Assembly: GCA_029945945.1 (NCBI GenBank)
Contig: JAQSDM010000005.1
Location: forward strand, 955,353-1,019,352
Origin: Algoriphagus sp.
Lineage (GTDB): Bacteria; Bacteroidota; Bacteroidia; Cytophagales; Cyclobacteriaceae
DNA: 64,000 bases
Direction: 5' to 3'
A model generated the notes under the pieces. That model had not been told where the DNA came from and searched no databases. It worked only from the letters and a program-made list of their open reading frames with translations. Below, piece by piece: positions 1 to 9,359 of this stretch (position 1 is the first letter of the stretch; each line of letters opens with the position of its first letter). Made by a program: the position numbers and the translations under genes.

Positions 1-2696
1 TTTGTCATGGAGATTTAACCCATGCAAATTATCCGGTCTTGGCAGGGCATTTCCAATTCGATTCAATATTGACTACCGAAAAGGTTGTAAATATGAAATT
101 GGACGGAGAACTCTCCAGATTGCTGAGTTTGGGGTTGTATCCCGGACCAATTGGCACTCATCAGGTAGTATTGACGAAGGATATTGCTTCTTCTGATAAG
201 CAGTTTCCAGGTACCGTTGTAGTTGGGATGGGAATCCCGGGCGAATTGACCCCTTATCAGTTGATGGTGACCGTTTCCAAGGGAATAGCTCGATACCTGA
301 CCATCAGAAATGTCAGAGAGGAAGAACTGAATGAAGAAATCGTCGGCGAAGGTGGGGAGCCCAAGAAAAAAGAAATAATGGGTATTTCTATTATTGCTTT
401 GGCTACCTCTTACGGAGGATTTTCAAGCGATTCTTCCATTCGGTCCATCATTTTGGGGATTCAGGAAGCCAATAGGAATATTCGAAAAACGTATGATGGC
501 AAAGTCAAGGTGATTGAAGAGATCGAAGTCATAGAGCTCTACCATGATCGCGCTTTGGGCATCTTGCGAACAGTCAAAAACATCGAACAGGATGAAAGCC
601 GGGAGTTTAATATCAGCGTTCCAACTCTTTCTTTGATTCAAAAAGTTGGTAGACTTTCCCGAATTCCCTACGACAATACGGCCGATTGGTGGACTCGAAT
701 CAAAGTAACTGAAGAATTGAGTGAAGGTGAAAACAAAGGTTTTGGCCGAAAAATCCGCATGGCTATGGCCACTACCGGAGCAAGTGAAAAAGAAATACCG
801 CTTCGAACAAACGTAAAAAATATAGAGACTTTGCTTGAGGGTATGACGAGCAAAAACCAGTACGAGCCGGAAATCGCCAAGACCATGTTTGAGCTGTTGG
901 TTCCCTTTGAATTTAAGGAGGACCTCAAGCGCCAAAACAACATAACTTGGGTATTGGACAAACGAACTGCGAATTTTCCCTGGGAAATGCTTCAGGAAGA
1001 TTTAAACGGATTGCCATTATGCATTCATTCCGGCATGGTCAGGCAGCTCGCTACTACAGAATTCAGGAAAAATGTAGCAACAGTACTCGACAAAAGGGCT
1101 TTGGTCGTTGGAGATCCTGATCTGAAAGGATTCATGCCACAGCTCAAAGGCGCTGAAAAAGAAGGAGTATTGGTCGCGGAGAAGTTGAAAAACAATGGTT
1201 TTGAGACAGAAAGTTTGATCAAAGGTTCAACTCCAGAGATTATCCTTAAACTCTTTACACAGAACTATAAACTCATTCACTTGGCTGGTCATGGAGTTTT
1301 TAGTGCCGATGAAAACAAACCTTCAGGCATGGTCATAGGAGACGGAAACTACCTGACTACAAGTGATATCGCTCAGATGAGCAAAGTTCCTGAATTTGTC
1401 TTTGTGAATTGCTGCTATCTGGGGCAAATGGACAGTAAAGCTGAGGAACAAAACCAGTTCCGAAACAGACTCGCTGCAAATATTGGTACCCAATTGATCG
1501 AAATCGGTGTGAAGGCTGTCATTGTTGCAGGCTGGGCCATTGATGATGCTGCGGCTTATGATTTCTGTGAAAAATTTTATGGATGTCTCCTCAGTGGAGT
1601 TCCTTTTGGAGAGTCGACAAAGTCTGCTCGCAAGCTGATCTATGAGCGCTATAAAGGTCGTACCAATACATGGGGGGCCTATCAGTGTTACGGGGATCCA
1701 TTCTATAAACTTGACGGGCTGGCTTTTGCTTCCAAGTCAGGCCAGGGATTTTATCTTCTGGAAGAAATCGAATTGGAACTTTTCAATATGATTTATTCAC
1801 TTGAGTCCAAAAACCTTTCAAAAGAAAATGCGAAGAAAAAGCTTGAGGAGTTAGAGGCAGGACTGAAGAAATCCAATCTTTCCAGTGATAAAATCTTAGA
1901 ATACAAAGCGGAAGTCTATAACAAGCTCGGGGAATATGGAAAAGCGATCGAGCTCTATGAAAAACTGATCAAACTTGAGAAAGCTGGGTTCTCATTCCGT
2001 GCGATGGAGCAATACTGCAACATAACCTGCAAATATTGTGTAGAGGAGTTTTCAGCGTCACCTGATTTGGGAGAACAAGCGATTGAAGGGATAGACAAAG
2101 CAATCAGCCAACTGAAGAGCTTGATTTCTCTGGGTGCAACTGCCGAGCGGTTTAGTTTGCTGGGAAGTGCCTATAAGCGGAAATTGATGGTTTTGAAACC
2201 TGATAATAAGGAAGTATTCCTGGAGACTTTGAAGCTTTCATCAGCTGTCTATTTTGAAGCAGCAAAAGTTAAAAAGCTTACTGACTCGTATGCGATCAAC
2301 AATGCAGTACAACTTGGCAGAATCTATGAGTTGCTAGCAGGGACGGAGTTTACACTTGGTGAGAAACCTAAAATTAAACTCCGAAAACTTCTGGAAGACT
2401 TAGTTAATGTTCTGAATGACCAGCCAAAAGAGAAAAAAGGATATTGGGATTTTGTGACCGAAACCAACCTTTTATTATCAGCTTTTATACTTGAAAAAAG
2501 GCTACCTGAAACTAAATGGAGATCCCTCAGGGATTCCTATTTGGATCTTTGGAAAAGAGCCGGAAGCCCATCTGACAGAAAAGCTGAAGAAGAACACCTG
2601 GAGATTTTACTCAAGGGTTTGGAATTTGCCGAGTCGGAGGAAGGAAAGGGATTGAAGGAGTCTTTGGAAAGGCTTAAGGATGAGATTGCAGGATGA
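1..2696 (+). CDS. CHAT-domain (caspase-like) protease with C-terminal TPR-like helices, 5'-truncated by window edge
   Basis: The reading frame is open from the first bases, so the true start lies left of the window. The visible N-terminus (HGDLTHANYPVLAGHF, then LGLYPGPIGT) resembles the region that precedes CHAT domains in large CHAT proteins. The CHAT domain has the catalytic pair expected of clan CD proteases: His in LAGHGVF (codon 1290-1292) and Cys in FVNCCYLG (codons 1410-1415). From about position 1780 the protein becomes lysine/glutamate-rich and helical, with TPR-like pairs (YNKLGEYGKAIELYEKL), which would suit substrate or partner binding. CHAT proteases cleave specific partner proteins, and several act in programmed death or defence; no partner is visible here. 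The family call is firm; the target and role are unknown. It ends at a strong bidirectional terminator. Confidence 0.85.
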   Translation, partial: CHGDLTHANYPVLAGHFQFDSILTTEKVVNMKLDGELSRLLSLGLYPGPIGTHQVVLTKDIASSDKQFPGTVVVGMGIPGELTPYQLMVTVSKGIARYLTIRNVREEELNEEIVGEGGEPKKKEIMGISIIALATSYGGFSSDSSIRSIILGIQEANRNIRKTYDGKVKVIEEIEVIELYHDRALGILRTVKNIEQDESREFNISVPTLSLIQKVGRLSRIPYDNTADWWTRIKVTEELSEGENKGFGRKIRMAMATTGASEKEIPLRTNVKNIETLLEGMTSKNQYEPEIAKTMFELLVPFEFKEDLKRQNNITWVLDKRTANFPWEMLQEDLNGLPLCIHSGMVRQLATTEFRKNVATVLDKRALVVGDPDLKGFMPQLKGAEKEGVLVAEKLKNNGFETESLIKGSTPEIILKLFTQNYKLIHLAGHGVFSADENKPSGMVIGDGNYLTTSDIAQMSKVPEFVFVNCCYLGQMDSKAEEQNQFRNRLAANIGTQLIEIGVKAVIVAGWAIDDAAAYDFCEKFYGCLLSGVPFGESTKSARKLIYERYKGRTNTWGAYQCYGDPFYKLDGLAFASKSGQGFYLLEEIELELFNMIYSLESKNLSKENAKKKLEELEAGLKKSNLSSDKILEYKAEVYNKLGEYGKAIELYEKLIKLEKAGFSFRAMEQYCNITCKYCVEEFSASPDLGEQAIEGIDKAISQLKSLISLGATAERFSLLGSAYKRKLMVLKPDNKEVFLETLKLSSAVYFEAAKVKKLTDSYAINNAVQLGRIYELLAGTEFTLGEKPKIKLRKLLEDLVNVLNDQPKEKKGYWDFVTETNLLLSAFILEKRLPETKWRSLRDSYLDLWKRAGSPSDRKAEEEHLEILLKGLEFAESEEGKGLKESLERLKDEIAG

Positions 2697-2729
2697 TTGA
2701 AAACCCTACTGAAATTTTAAGTGTATTGT

Positions 2730-2769
2730 AAACAAACGACCCGCAGATTTTTCTGCGGGTCGTTTGTTT
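2730..2769. terminator. bidirectional intrinsic terminator between the CHAT gene and pfkA
   Basis: A perfect 18-bp inverted repeat (2730-2747 and 2752-2769) surrounds a T4 loop, with A-rich and T-rich arm ends. It sits between convergent genes and reaches into the pfkA stop codon, so it can stop transcription from both sides. Confidence 0.9.
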
Positions 2770-3757
2770 AAGTCGAAAGGATTTTCGCTATTCTGAAATC
2801 TTCCTCGTCAACAGTTTTATCATCGACGATGGCTTTTTTGATAGGAGTGAAAACTACTTTGTGATTGATCACGCCTGCCATTACATCGTATTTGCCTGCG
2901 AGTAAGCCTTCAATCGCAGCAACTCCAAGCTTCGAGGCGAGTAATCTGTCAAAAGAAGTAGGAGCTCCGCCACGCTGGAGGTGACCCAGAATTGTCACTT
3001 TGATGTCGTAGTAAGGCAGAAATTTTTTCACTTTTTCAGCGATTTCACCGGCTCCACCACTTTTTCCGCCTTCAGCTACAATTACAATATTCGAAGATTT
3101 CTTCGCTTTGGTTCTGAGCTTTAGTTTTTCTATCAACTCTTCAATCAACATTTTTTTCTCTGGAATCAAAATCGCTGCAGCAGCACTGCCGATTCCGGCA
3201 TTGATTGCGATGAATCCCACATCTCTCCCCATTACTTCTACGAAGAATAAACGATCGTGCGAAGTGGCCGTATCCCGAATTTTGTCGATAGCCTGAATAG
3301 CCGTATTACATGCAGTGTCAAAACCAATTGTGAAATCAGTTCCGGAAAGATCATTATCAATTGTGCCTGGTAATCCAATTGCAGGCACCCCATATTCCTG
3401 AAAAAACAGGTGGGCACCAGTCAGGGAACCATCCCCTCCAATAACTACCAATGCGTCAATTCCATGGGTTTTCAGGTTTTCATAAGCTTTTTTCCTTCCT
3501 GCTGCTGTACGGAATTCTTCGCTTCTTGCAGACTTAAGGAATGTTCCGCCACGCTCAAGGACATGGGTGATATGTTTAGAATCAAGTTTTTTGATGTCGT
3601 TTTGAATCATTCCCTCGTATCCACGGTAGATTCCATACATCTCGAGGTTATAATAAAATCCGGCACGGACTACTGCACGAATGGCAGCATTCATTCCGGG
3701 AGAATCTCCTCCTGAAGTAAGTACTCCAATTCTTTTTATGGTTTTAGGTTCCATCAA
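2768..3757 (-). CDS. pfkA: ATP-dependent 6-phosphofructokinase
   Basis: Phosphorylates fructose 6-phosphate to fructose 1,6-bisphosphate, the committed step of glycolysis, in the cytoplasm. The 329-residue length fits bacterial PfkA. Family signatures are visible: the N-terminal ATP-site GVLTSGGDSPGMN, the GGDGS phosphate loop and the substrate/catalytic PGTIDND motif, followed by EVMGRDVGF. The glycine after GGDGS-type residues is typical of ATP-dependent rather than PPi-dependent enzymes. Two methionines open the frame (MMEP), so the start is uncertain by one codon. It lies 4 bp downstream of mgsA on the same strand, an operon that pairs the glycolytic gate with the methylglyoxal bypass. 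Confidence 0.95.
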   Translation of the reverse strand: MMEPKTIKRIGVLTSGGDSPGMNAAIRAVVRAGFYYNLEMYGIYRGYEGMIQNDIKKLDSKHITHVLERGGTFLKSARSEEFRTAAGRKKAYENLKTHGIDALVVIGGDGSLTGAHLFFQEYGVPAIGLPGTIDNDLSGTDFTIGFDTACNTAIQAIDKIRDTATSHDRLFFVEVMGRDVGFIAINAGIGSAAAAILIPEKKMLIEELIEKLKLRTKAKKSSNIVIVAEGGKSGGAGEIAEKVKKFLPYYDIKVTILGHLQRGGAPTSFDRLLASKLGVAAIEGLLAGKYDVMAGVINHKVVFTPIKKAIVDDKTVDEEDFRIAKILST

Positions 3758-3761
3758 TGGT

Positions 3762-4127
3762 TTAAATTAAGGCTTGAAACATTAGGTCTGCTGCCGCAGG
3801 ATTTGTGGCCAAAGGAATATTGTGAACATCACAAATTCTCATCAGCATTTGCACATCGGGTTCATGTGGATGCCTGTCTAACGGATCTCTGAAGAATATG
3901 ACCATTGCCAATTCCTTTTGAGCCGCCATCGCCGCTATTTGGGCATCACCTCCGATGGGTCCGGAAAGCATTTTTTGGACTTTGAAACCGGCTCTTTCAA
4001 TATGAGTGCCTGTGGTTCCTGTGGCAACTAAATCGATGTCTGCTCGATGTAGTTTTTCCTTGAATCCACTTAAAAAGTGAACCATGTCGGCTTTTTTACC
4101 ATCATGGGCAATAAGGGCAATTTTCAT
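3762..4127 (-). CDS. mgsA: methylglyoxal synthase
   Basis: Converts dihydroxyacetone phosphate to methylglyoxal and phosphate, a bypass of lower glycolysis that relieves sugar-phosphate stress. The frame is open further upstream, but the family N-terminus KIALIAHDGKK begins at the ATG at 4127, which gives 121 residues. The phosphate-binding GTTGTHIE segment, LSGPIGGDAQ and FFRDPLDRHPHEPD, which carries the catalytic aspartate and histidine, are all present. The TNPAAADLM ending is typical. It is the first gene of the mgsA-pfkA pair. Confidence 0.95.
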   Translation of the reverse strand: MKIALIAHDGKKADMVHFLSGFKEKLHRADIDLVATGTTGTHIERAGFKVQKMLSGPIGGDAQIAAMAAQKELAMVIFFRDPLDRHPHEPDVQMLMRICDVHNIPLATNPAAADLMFQALI

Positions 4128-4239
4128 CAATAGATTTAGATAGGTGGTGGCAAAGTTAGGGAAAATTCTCTTTCCCATTACTTTGGTTTTTTGCTTTCAG
4201 AGCTTTTTAAAATTTTGCTTATTTCAGATTAACCCGATG

Positions 4240-6297
4240 TTAATTTTTCGGAACCGGAATCAGATTCTCCAAATAGAAAAGAAACGTGTATTCCAAGGCG
4301 AGCTCTTTCAGCGAATTGAACCGCCCTGAAGCGCCCCCATGCCCGGCTTCCATATTGGTGTGAAGGAACAAAAGATTCGTATCAGTTTTTAATTCCCGCA
4401 GCTTTGCCACCCATTTGGTAGGTTCCCAATATTGAACCTGACTATCATGTAAACCAGAAGTCACCAGGATATTTGGGTATTCTTTGGCTTCTACATTATC
4501 GTAAGGTGAATAGGAAAGCATGTATTCATAATATTCTTTGTCTTTTGGATTTCCCCATTCCTGAAATTCCCCTGTCGTAAGCGGTATACTTTCATCCAGC
4601 ATAGTCGTGACTACGTCCACGAAAGGAACATTGGCTACAATTCCATGGAACAAATCAGGCCGCATATTCATCACTGCGCCCATCAATAATCCGCCTGCAC
4701 TTCCTCCCATCGCATACAAATGAGCAGGAGAGGTGTAATTTTTCTGAATTAAATGCTCGGCGCATGCGATGAAATCGGAGAAGGTATTCACTTTCTTTAG
4801 CATTTTTCCGTCTTCATACCAATGACGGCCGAGATCTTCACCGCCGCGGATATGGGCTATCGCAAATACAAATCCCCGATCCAAAAGACTGAGTCTGGTG
4901 CTGGAAAAGTAAGCGTCCATGCTGAAACCATAAGAGCCGTAGGAATAAAGCAAAAGAGGGTTTTTGCCCTCTGATGTAAACAATTCTTTTTTATAGACCA
5001 GCGAAATCGGAACCATCACACCATCTCCTGCTTTTGCCCAAATTCTTTCAGAATGATAGGCTGACGAATCATATCCCCCGATAACTTCCTGCTGCTTGAG
5101 AAGAGTTTTTTCCCGGGTGACCATGTTGTAATCGAATACACTGGATGGTGAAACCATGGAGTTGTATCCAAATCTCAGGATTTCTGTTTCAAATTCCGGA
5201 TTGGTGCTGATCCATGCCGTATAGGTTTCATCTTCGAATGACAATTGATGCTCAGCAGATTCTTCCCAGTTTTTGATCAGAATTTGAACCAGGCCGTTGC
5301 TACGCTCCTGGGTGACCAAAAAACGAGAAAACAGATCAAAGTCCTCCAGTAAAACTTCGCTTCGATGAGGAATGACGTCCACCCAATTTTCCAATGAAGG
5401 CTTGGTAACTGGTGCTTTGACAAGCTTGAAGTTTTGGGCTTGGTGGTTTGTGCGGATCCAAAAATGATCCTTATAATGATCCGCAGCATATTCCAAATGG
5501 GGTATTCTGCTTTGCAAAATCTGAAATTCATCGTCAGGATTCTTGGCCTCCAGAAATCTCATTTCTGACGAAATTGTGCTTTCAGAATGGATAAATAAAT
5601 AAGCTTCTGACTTTGATTTATGAACGTGACAGGTGAATTCCTCGTCCATTTCCTCAAAAATCAATTCAGATTCAGTTGGGGCAATTCCGAGAACATATTT
5701 GAAAATCTGATTGGCGCGAAGCGTATCCGGGTCTTGCTTAGAGAAGAAAAGGGTCTTGTTATCTGCCGCCCAGGAGAAATTTCCGGTAGTTTCAGGAATG
5801 CTTTGAGAATAAATTTCACCTGTTTCCAGATTCTTAAAATGGATGGTGTAGATCCTTCTACCAACCTCATCGGATGCAAAAGCCAGGATCTTTTGATCGG
5901 GAGTGGTGGAGGTTCCTCCCACTTGGTAATAGCTTTTTCCTGCTGCAAGTTGGTTTACATCAAGAATGATTTCTTCTTCTGCATTCAGTGATTCCTTCTT
6001 CCTGCAATAGATTGGGTATTCGCCACCGGTTTCATGTCTGACATACCAAAAATATCCCGATTTGAAATAAGGAACACTCTGATCGTCTTCCTTGATCCTG
6101 CCTTTCATTTCTTCGAAAAGCTGATTTTGAAACTCTTCGGTTGACTTCAAAGTAGTTTTCAAATAGTCATTTTCGGCATTCAGATACTCGATTACTTCAG
6201 GATTTTCACGGTCTTTCATCCAATAGAAATTATCATTTCTCTGATGTCCGTGAATTTCTAAAAGTTCTGGTTTTTTCGGGGCAATAGGAGCTATCAT
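4240..6297 (-). CDS. ptrB: oligopeptidase B-type prolyl oligopeptidase (S9A)
   Basis: A 685-residue S9A serine peptidase that cuts short peptides after basic residues. The N-terminal two thirds form the family's beta-propeller gate and the C-terminal third the alpha/beta-hydrolase. The nucleophile elbow GGSAGG puts Ser at residue 533, and the catalytic His is in EAGHGG at residue 653. The stretch VPFVDVVTTMLDESIPLT and EWGNP is characteristic of oligopeptidase B rather than prolyl oligopeptidase. There is no signal peptide, so a cytoplasmic role in peptide turnover is expected. It appears to be a single-gene unit, facing away from mscL. Confidence 0.92.
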   Translation of the reverse strand: MIAPIAPKKPELLEIHGHQRNDNFYWMKDRENPEVIEYLNAENDYLKTTLKSTEEFQNQLFEEMKGRIKEDDQSVPYFKSGYFWYVRHETGGEYPIYCRKKESLNAEEEIILDVNQLAAGKSYYQVGGTSTTPDQKILAFASDEVGRRIYTIHFKNLETGEIYSQSIPETTGNFSWAADNKTLFFSKQDPDTLRANQIFKYVLGIAPTESELIFEEMDEEFTCHVHKSKSEAYLFIHSESTISSEMRFLEAKNPDDEFQILQSRIPHLEYAADHYKDHFWIRTNHQAQNFKLVKAPVTKPSLENWVDVIPHRSEVLLEDFDLFSRFLVTQERSNGLVQILIKNWEESAEHQLSFEDETYTAWISTNPEFETEILRFGYNSMVSPSSVFDYNMVTREKTLLKQQEVIGGYDSSAYHSERIWAKAGDGVMVPISLVYKKELFTSEGKNPLLLYSYGSYGFSMDAYFSSTRLSLLDRGFVFAIAHIRGGEDLGRHWYEDGKMLKKVNTFSDFIACAEHLIQKNYTSPAHLYAMGGSAGGLLMGAVMNMRPDLFHGIVANVPFVDVVTTMLDESIPLTTGEFQEWGNPKDKEYYEYMLSYSPYDNVEAKEYPNILVTSGLHDSQVQYWEPTKWVAKLRELKTDTNLLFLHTNMEAGHGGASGRFNSLKELALEYTFLFYLENLIPVPKN

Positions 6298-6483
6298 TCT
6301 TAATTCTAATTTCGAGGAGCAATGTTAATCAAAAAATCAAAAAGCAAAAGCGATTGATTTTTTGGTGATATTCTATGATAAAGGCTGATTTTTGAGGAAA
6401 AAGTTCAGTTTTTTCAACGTCTATTTGGAATCCTATCATTTAATTGAAATATTTAGTAATAATCAACCATTAACCTCACACTT

Positions 6484-6912
6484 ATGGGAATGCTAAAAGA
6501 GTTTAAAGAATTTGCCGTGAAAGGCAATGTGATCGATCTCGCTGTCGGTGTGATCATCGGTGGTGCTTTTGGAAAAATTGTAGCATCGTTTGTTAATGAC
6601 ATTGTCATGCCTCCAATCGGGATTTTGTTAGGAGGAGTGGATTTTAAAGAACTTAAAGTTTTTCTTAAAGAGGAAGTGCTCAATGATGCAGGTGAAGTAG
6701 CTACTGCCGCTGTGACTTTGAATTACGGTATGTTTATCCAGAATGTGATCGATTTTGCAATCATTGCATTCGTGATATTTCTGGCTATCAAAGGGATCAA
6801 TAAAATGAAGCGAAAAGAGGAAGAAGTTCCTGCAGCTCCGGCACCGCCTGCCGAACCATCAAAATCAGAAGTACTTCTGGAAGAAATCAGAGACTTGCTG
6901 AAGAAGAAATAA
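6484..6912 (+). CDS. mscL: large-conductance mechanosensitive channel MscL
   Basis: A 142-residue inner-membrane channel that opens under membrane tension to release solutes during hypo-osmotic shock. The hallmark N-terminal segment [20 protein letters not shown] and the pore-lining [14 protein letters not shown] are present, followed by a periplasmic loop and a second membrane helix ([15 protein letters not shown]). A charged cytoplasmic C-terminal helix ends in [10 protein letters not shown]. The length is normal. The 185 bp upstream holds its promoter region but I see no convincing consensus box. Confidence 0.96.
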   Translation: MGMLKEFKEFAVKGNVIDLAVGVIIGGAFGKIVASFVNDIVMPPIGILLGGVDFKELKVFLKEEVLNDAGEVATAAVTLNYGMFIQNVIDFAIIAFVIFLAIKGINKMKRKEEEVPAAPAPPAEPSKSEVLLEEIRDLLKKK

Positions 6913-6938
6913 AAAAAGCGGCTCAGGCCGCTTTTTTT
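6911..6938. terminator. bidirectional intrinsic terminator after mscL
   Basis: A7-GCGGC, loop TCAG, GCCGC-T7: a GC stem flanked by A and T tracts that serves mscL on the plus strand and the Spy-like gene on the minus strand. Confidence 0.9.
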
Positions 6939-7372
6939 TATTGATCGTGTTTTCCGCGTTGATAGAGTTGCCGGGTAAAATCTCTGGCGATATCATTCAA
7001 TTCGAGAAGTTGAGCGTAGGTAATGACCTTTGACATGTCATTGACGAATTTTTCTTCGTCATCCACCATTTTTCGCTGAAGCTCGAATTTTTTCTCAATT
7101 CGTTGCTTTGCATCAGCTTCAGATATTTCAGCTTCCTGATGGCGATTCAATCCGGAGATCTGCTTTAGATTTTTCTCTCTTGTTGCTGTGTATTGATTGA
7201 AAATCGGCCAGAATTTTTCCGCCTGTTCTGGCTTCAAATCGAGACGGGAAGTGATGAATGCAACTCTCGCAGCCTGGAGTTTTTCAGGATCGTAATTTGG
7301 TTGTGGTCTCTGGGCGAAGGTTTTTCCTAGTATCAGGAAAAACAGGATCGCTAATAAGCTATATTTTTTCAT
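6938..7372 (-). CDS. periplasmic Spy/CpxP-like protein (sigma-factor-linked)
   Basis: A 144-residue exported protein. The ATG at 7372 opens a clear signal peptide (KKYSLLAILFFLILGKTFAQ), while the longer open frame upstream lacks one. The mature part is almost all helical and charged, with paired segments (FITSRLDLKPEQAEKFWPIF and VDDEEKFVNDMSKVI) resembling the LTxxQ-type repeats of Spy/CpxP chaperones and of the metal-sensing proteins found beside ECF sigma factors. It lies 5 bp after the membrane-protein gene and is the third gene of the sigma operon. I infer a role in envelope-stress sensing; the ligand cannot be read from the sequence. Confidence 0.65.
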   Translation of the reverse strand: MKKYSLLAILFFLILGKTFAQRPQPNYDPEKLQAARVAFITSRLDLKPEQAEKFWPIFNQYTATREKNLKQISGLNRHQEAEISEADAKQRIEKKFELQRKMVDDEEKFVNDMSKVITYAQLLELNDIARDFTRQLYQRGKHDQ

Positions 7373-7377
7373 TTCGT

Positions 7378-7734
7378 TTAAAACCAAGTTTGTTCTTCTT
7401 CTGTCCAAATATTTTCTGTGAAAGCCAATTCTTCCTGAATAATCTCATCCAAAATAGCATTAGGATCTTCGCTCATGCTAAGTACTTCTTCTTCTGTCCA
7501 ATATTGGCTTTCAATATAAAGCTCTGATTGTTCTTCAAATGTAAGTTCTACAGGTTTTGGTTCAAAAAGACCAAATTGCCAGAAGCCCAAACCAAGAACA
7601 AGAACTGCAGCAGCTGCCCACTTGGTCCAGCCAAAATTTGCCTTTGGTTGGATTCCGGACATGATTTGATCCGGGAGATTTTCGAAGTAACCTTCCGGTG
7701 CTTTGAATTCCTGAATTTTCGGTAATTTATTCAT
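7378..7734 (-). CDS. small single-pass membrane protein, putative anti-sigma factor
   Basis: 118 residues: an N-terminal cytoplasmic part with FKAPEGYFENLPDQIM, a motif common at the start of short Bacteroidota anti-sigma-like proteins; one membrane helix (AAAAVLVLGLGFWQFGLF, about residues 39-57); and a strongly acidic C-terminal domain rich in Glu and Trp. No zinc-binding HxxxCxxC motif is seen. Its place directly after an ECF sigma gene is the main reason to propose that it holds that sigma factor. The functional call is inference from context. Confidence 0.55.
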   Translation of the reverse strand: MNKLPKIQEFKAPEGYFENLPDQIMSGIQPKANFGWTKWAAAAVLVLGLGFWQFGLFEPKPVELTFEEQSELYIESQYWTEEEVLSMSEDPNAILDEIIQEELAFTENIWTEEEQTWF

Positions 7735-7767
7735 GATATCAATTAGACTAGGTGGTGGCTCAATAGT

Positions 7768-8313
7768 TTATTCACCGGTGAGAGATAGTTCAATTTTTTT
7801 CACCGCATGGTGGTAGCTGGCTTTCAATGCTCCCACACTTGTTCCGGTGATTTCTGACATTTGATCATAAGTCAGATCTTCCTGATACTTAAGATGAAAG
7901 ACCAATCTTTGCTTCTCAGGAAGCTTTAGAAGTGCTTTTTGAAGCTTGATCTGTATTTGATCTCCATCCAGACTTCCCGATTGATCTACATACGATTCAA
8001 GTTTTTCCTGATAACCATCCAATGAAAAGAAGAATCGTTTTTTCTTTTTTTCAATAAATCCCAACGCTTCATTAGTAGCGATCCGGTAAAGCCAGGTGAA
8101 TAAACTGGAATGTCCCTGGAATCGATCGATGTGATGATACGCTTTGATAAAGGTATTTTGGGTGAGGTCATCGGCATCCTCATGGATCAGCACCATTCGG
8201 CGGATTACATGGTAAACCTTTTTTTGGTAGGTCTGAATCAGTTGCCTGAAACCCATCTCCCTGCTCAGAGGGTCTTGGATGAGATTGAGGATTTCCTGAT
8301 CACTGGTTTTCAT
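7768..8313 (-). CDS. ECF-type RNA polymerase sigma factor
   Basis: 181 residues with the ECF layout: region 2 (residues about 20-90; EDADDLTQNTFIKAYHHID and FTWLYRIATNEAL) that melts and reads the -10 element, a short linker, and region 4 (about 125-178; LPEKQRLVFHLKYQEDLTYD and GTSVGALKASYHHAVKK) that reads the -35. Regions 1 and 3 are absent as in all ECF factors. It is the first gene of a three-gene unit with a putative anti-sigma and a Spy-like periplasmic protein, a layout typical of envelope-stress circuits. Confidence 0.92.
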   Translation of the reverse strand: MKTSDQEILNLIQDPLSREMGFRQLIQTYQKKVYHVIRRMVLIHEDADDLTQNTFIKAYHHIDRFQGHSSLFTWLYRIATNEALGFIEKKKKRFFFSLDGYQEKLESYVDQSGSLDGDQIQIKLQKALLKLPEKQRLVFHLKYQEDLTYDQMSEITGTSVGALKASYHHAVKKIELSLTGE

Positions 8314-8438
8314 GAGTCTTGATTTAGACCAGGCCCAAGCCCAAAGGTTTATTGGGAAGATAAAAAAAAAGTATCCGGGCTCAATTCAACTGATTGATTC
8401 GAAGATTGAGCGAGATATTCAGTACTGATTAAGGTAAA

Positions 8439-9359
8439 TTATATCTCGAGGATGTAATCCAGAATCCCTGCATTTTTACCTTTTTGACGTGTGACCAGAA
8501 GCGGAAGACTGTCGTTGAATTTGATCAGACGTTCGGCTATGCTCCCAATAAATAAGGCGGTTGCGGCTGTTTTTCCTTTGGCTCCGATAATGATCAAATC
8601 TGCCTTGATTTCTAAAGCCTTTGATACAATTTCCTGGACAGGATCATCGTCATCATCAAGTGTGTAAACCGGCGTTATTTTGATGCCCTTTGCATCTATT
8701 TTCCGGATGAACTTTTTGAAATTGATCTCTGCATGCATTTGCATGATCTCCTTAAATTCTTCGTAAGTCTTTCCTGTGAAATGATAGCCCGATGGAATCG
8801 AAAAAACATTCTGACAAATAATTGAGGCATTTCCCTGATTTTTGGAAATAAGAATTGCCTCTTCCAAAGCATCTTTAGAATAATCGGAGAAATCGCTGGG
8901 AACCAATAATTTGGAAACTCTTGGTTTAGTCCCTTCGGGCACGATTAGCAATCCGCAACTGGCTCTTCTTGCCAGTCTTGAAGAAGCTACTCCTGTTCCC
9001 GGAAGATTGACTTTCCTTCCAATCAGAATCAGGTCGGCAGATTTTTCCTCTGCCAGCTTCAGGATTTTTTTGGAAAGCGTGCCTTCCTTCACCACGAAGT
9101 TTAGGGAGATGCCTTTAATTTCGGGAAAATGTTTTTTTACTTCAGATTGCATTGCCTCGATCCGCTCATTGATCATACTTTCGATCAAATTAGGGAACTC
9201 CTCAAGCACCTCTTTGGGGACACTCAGGTTCTTGATGACATTGACGAAGTAAATTTTTTTGATAGGATTGACTTTCGCAATAAATGCAGCGTACTGGATC
9301 AGCGTTTGGTCAAGTGATGTTTGATCTAAACAGACGATCAATTTTTTAATCAGGTACAT
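8439..9359 (-). CDS. tandem universal stress protein (UspA family)
   Basis: 306 residues made of two Usp domains (about 1-145 and 148-290). Each ends in the nucleotide-binding pattern: SADLILIGRK..GTGVASSRLARRA in the first and ADLIIIGAKGKT..FIGSIAERLI in the second. The G-x2-G-x9-G(S/T) ATP signature is imperfect in both, so nucleotide binding is uncertain. Soluble and cytoplasmic. It is a single gene with its promoter in the 250 bp to the right. Confidence 0.88.
   Translation of the reverse strand: MYLIKKLIVCLDQTSLDQTLIQYAAFIAKVNPIKKIYFVNVIKNLSVPKEVLEEFPNLIESMINERIEAMQSEVKKHFPEIKGISLNFVVKEGTLSKKILKLAEEKSADLILIGRKVNLPGTGVASSRLARRASCGLLIVPEGTKPRVSKLLVPSDFSDYSKDALEEAILISKNQGNASIICQNVFSIPSGYHFTGKTYEEFKEIMQMHAEINFKKFIRKIDAKGIKITPVYTLDDDDDPVQEIVSKALEIKADLIIIGAKGKTAATALFIGSIAERLIKFNDSLPLLVTRQKGKNAGILDYILEI

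Noticed and set aside
423..935. 170-aa frame antisense to the CHAT gene
   Set aside because: A shadow frame; the plus-strand CHAT protein has the recognisable domains.
4228..4244. ATTAAC-N5-GTTAAT as a terminator for the oligopeptidase gene
   Set aside because: The stem is short and AT-rich, and the T run lies on the wrong side for the minus strand.
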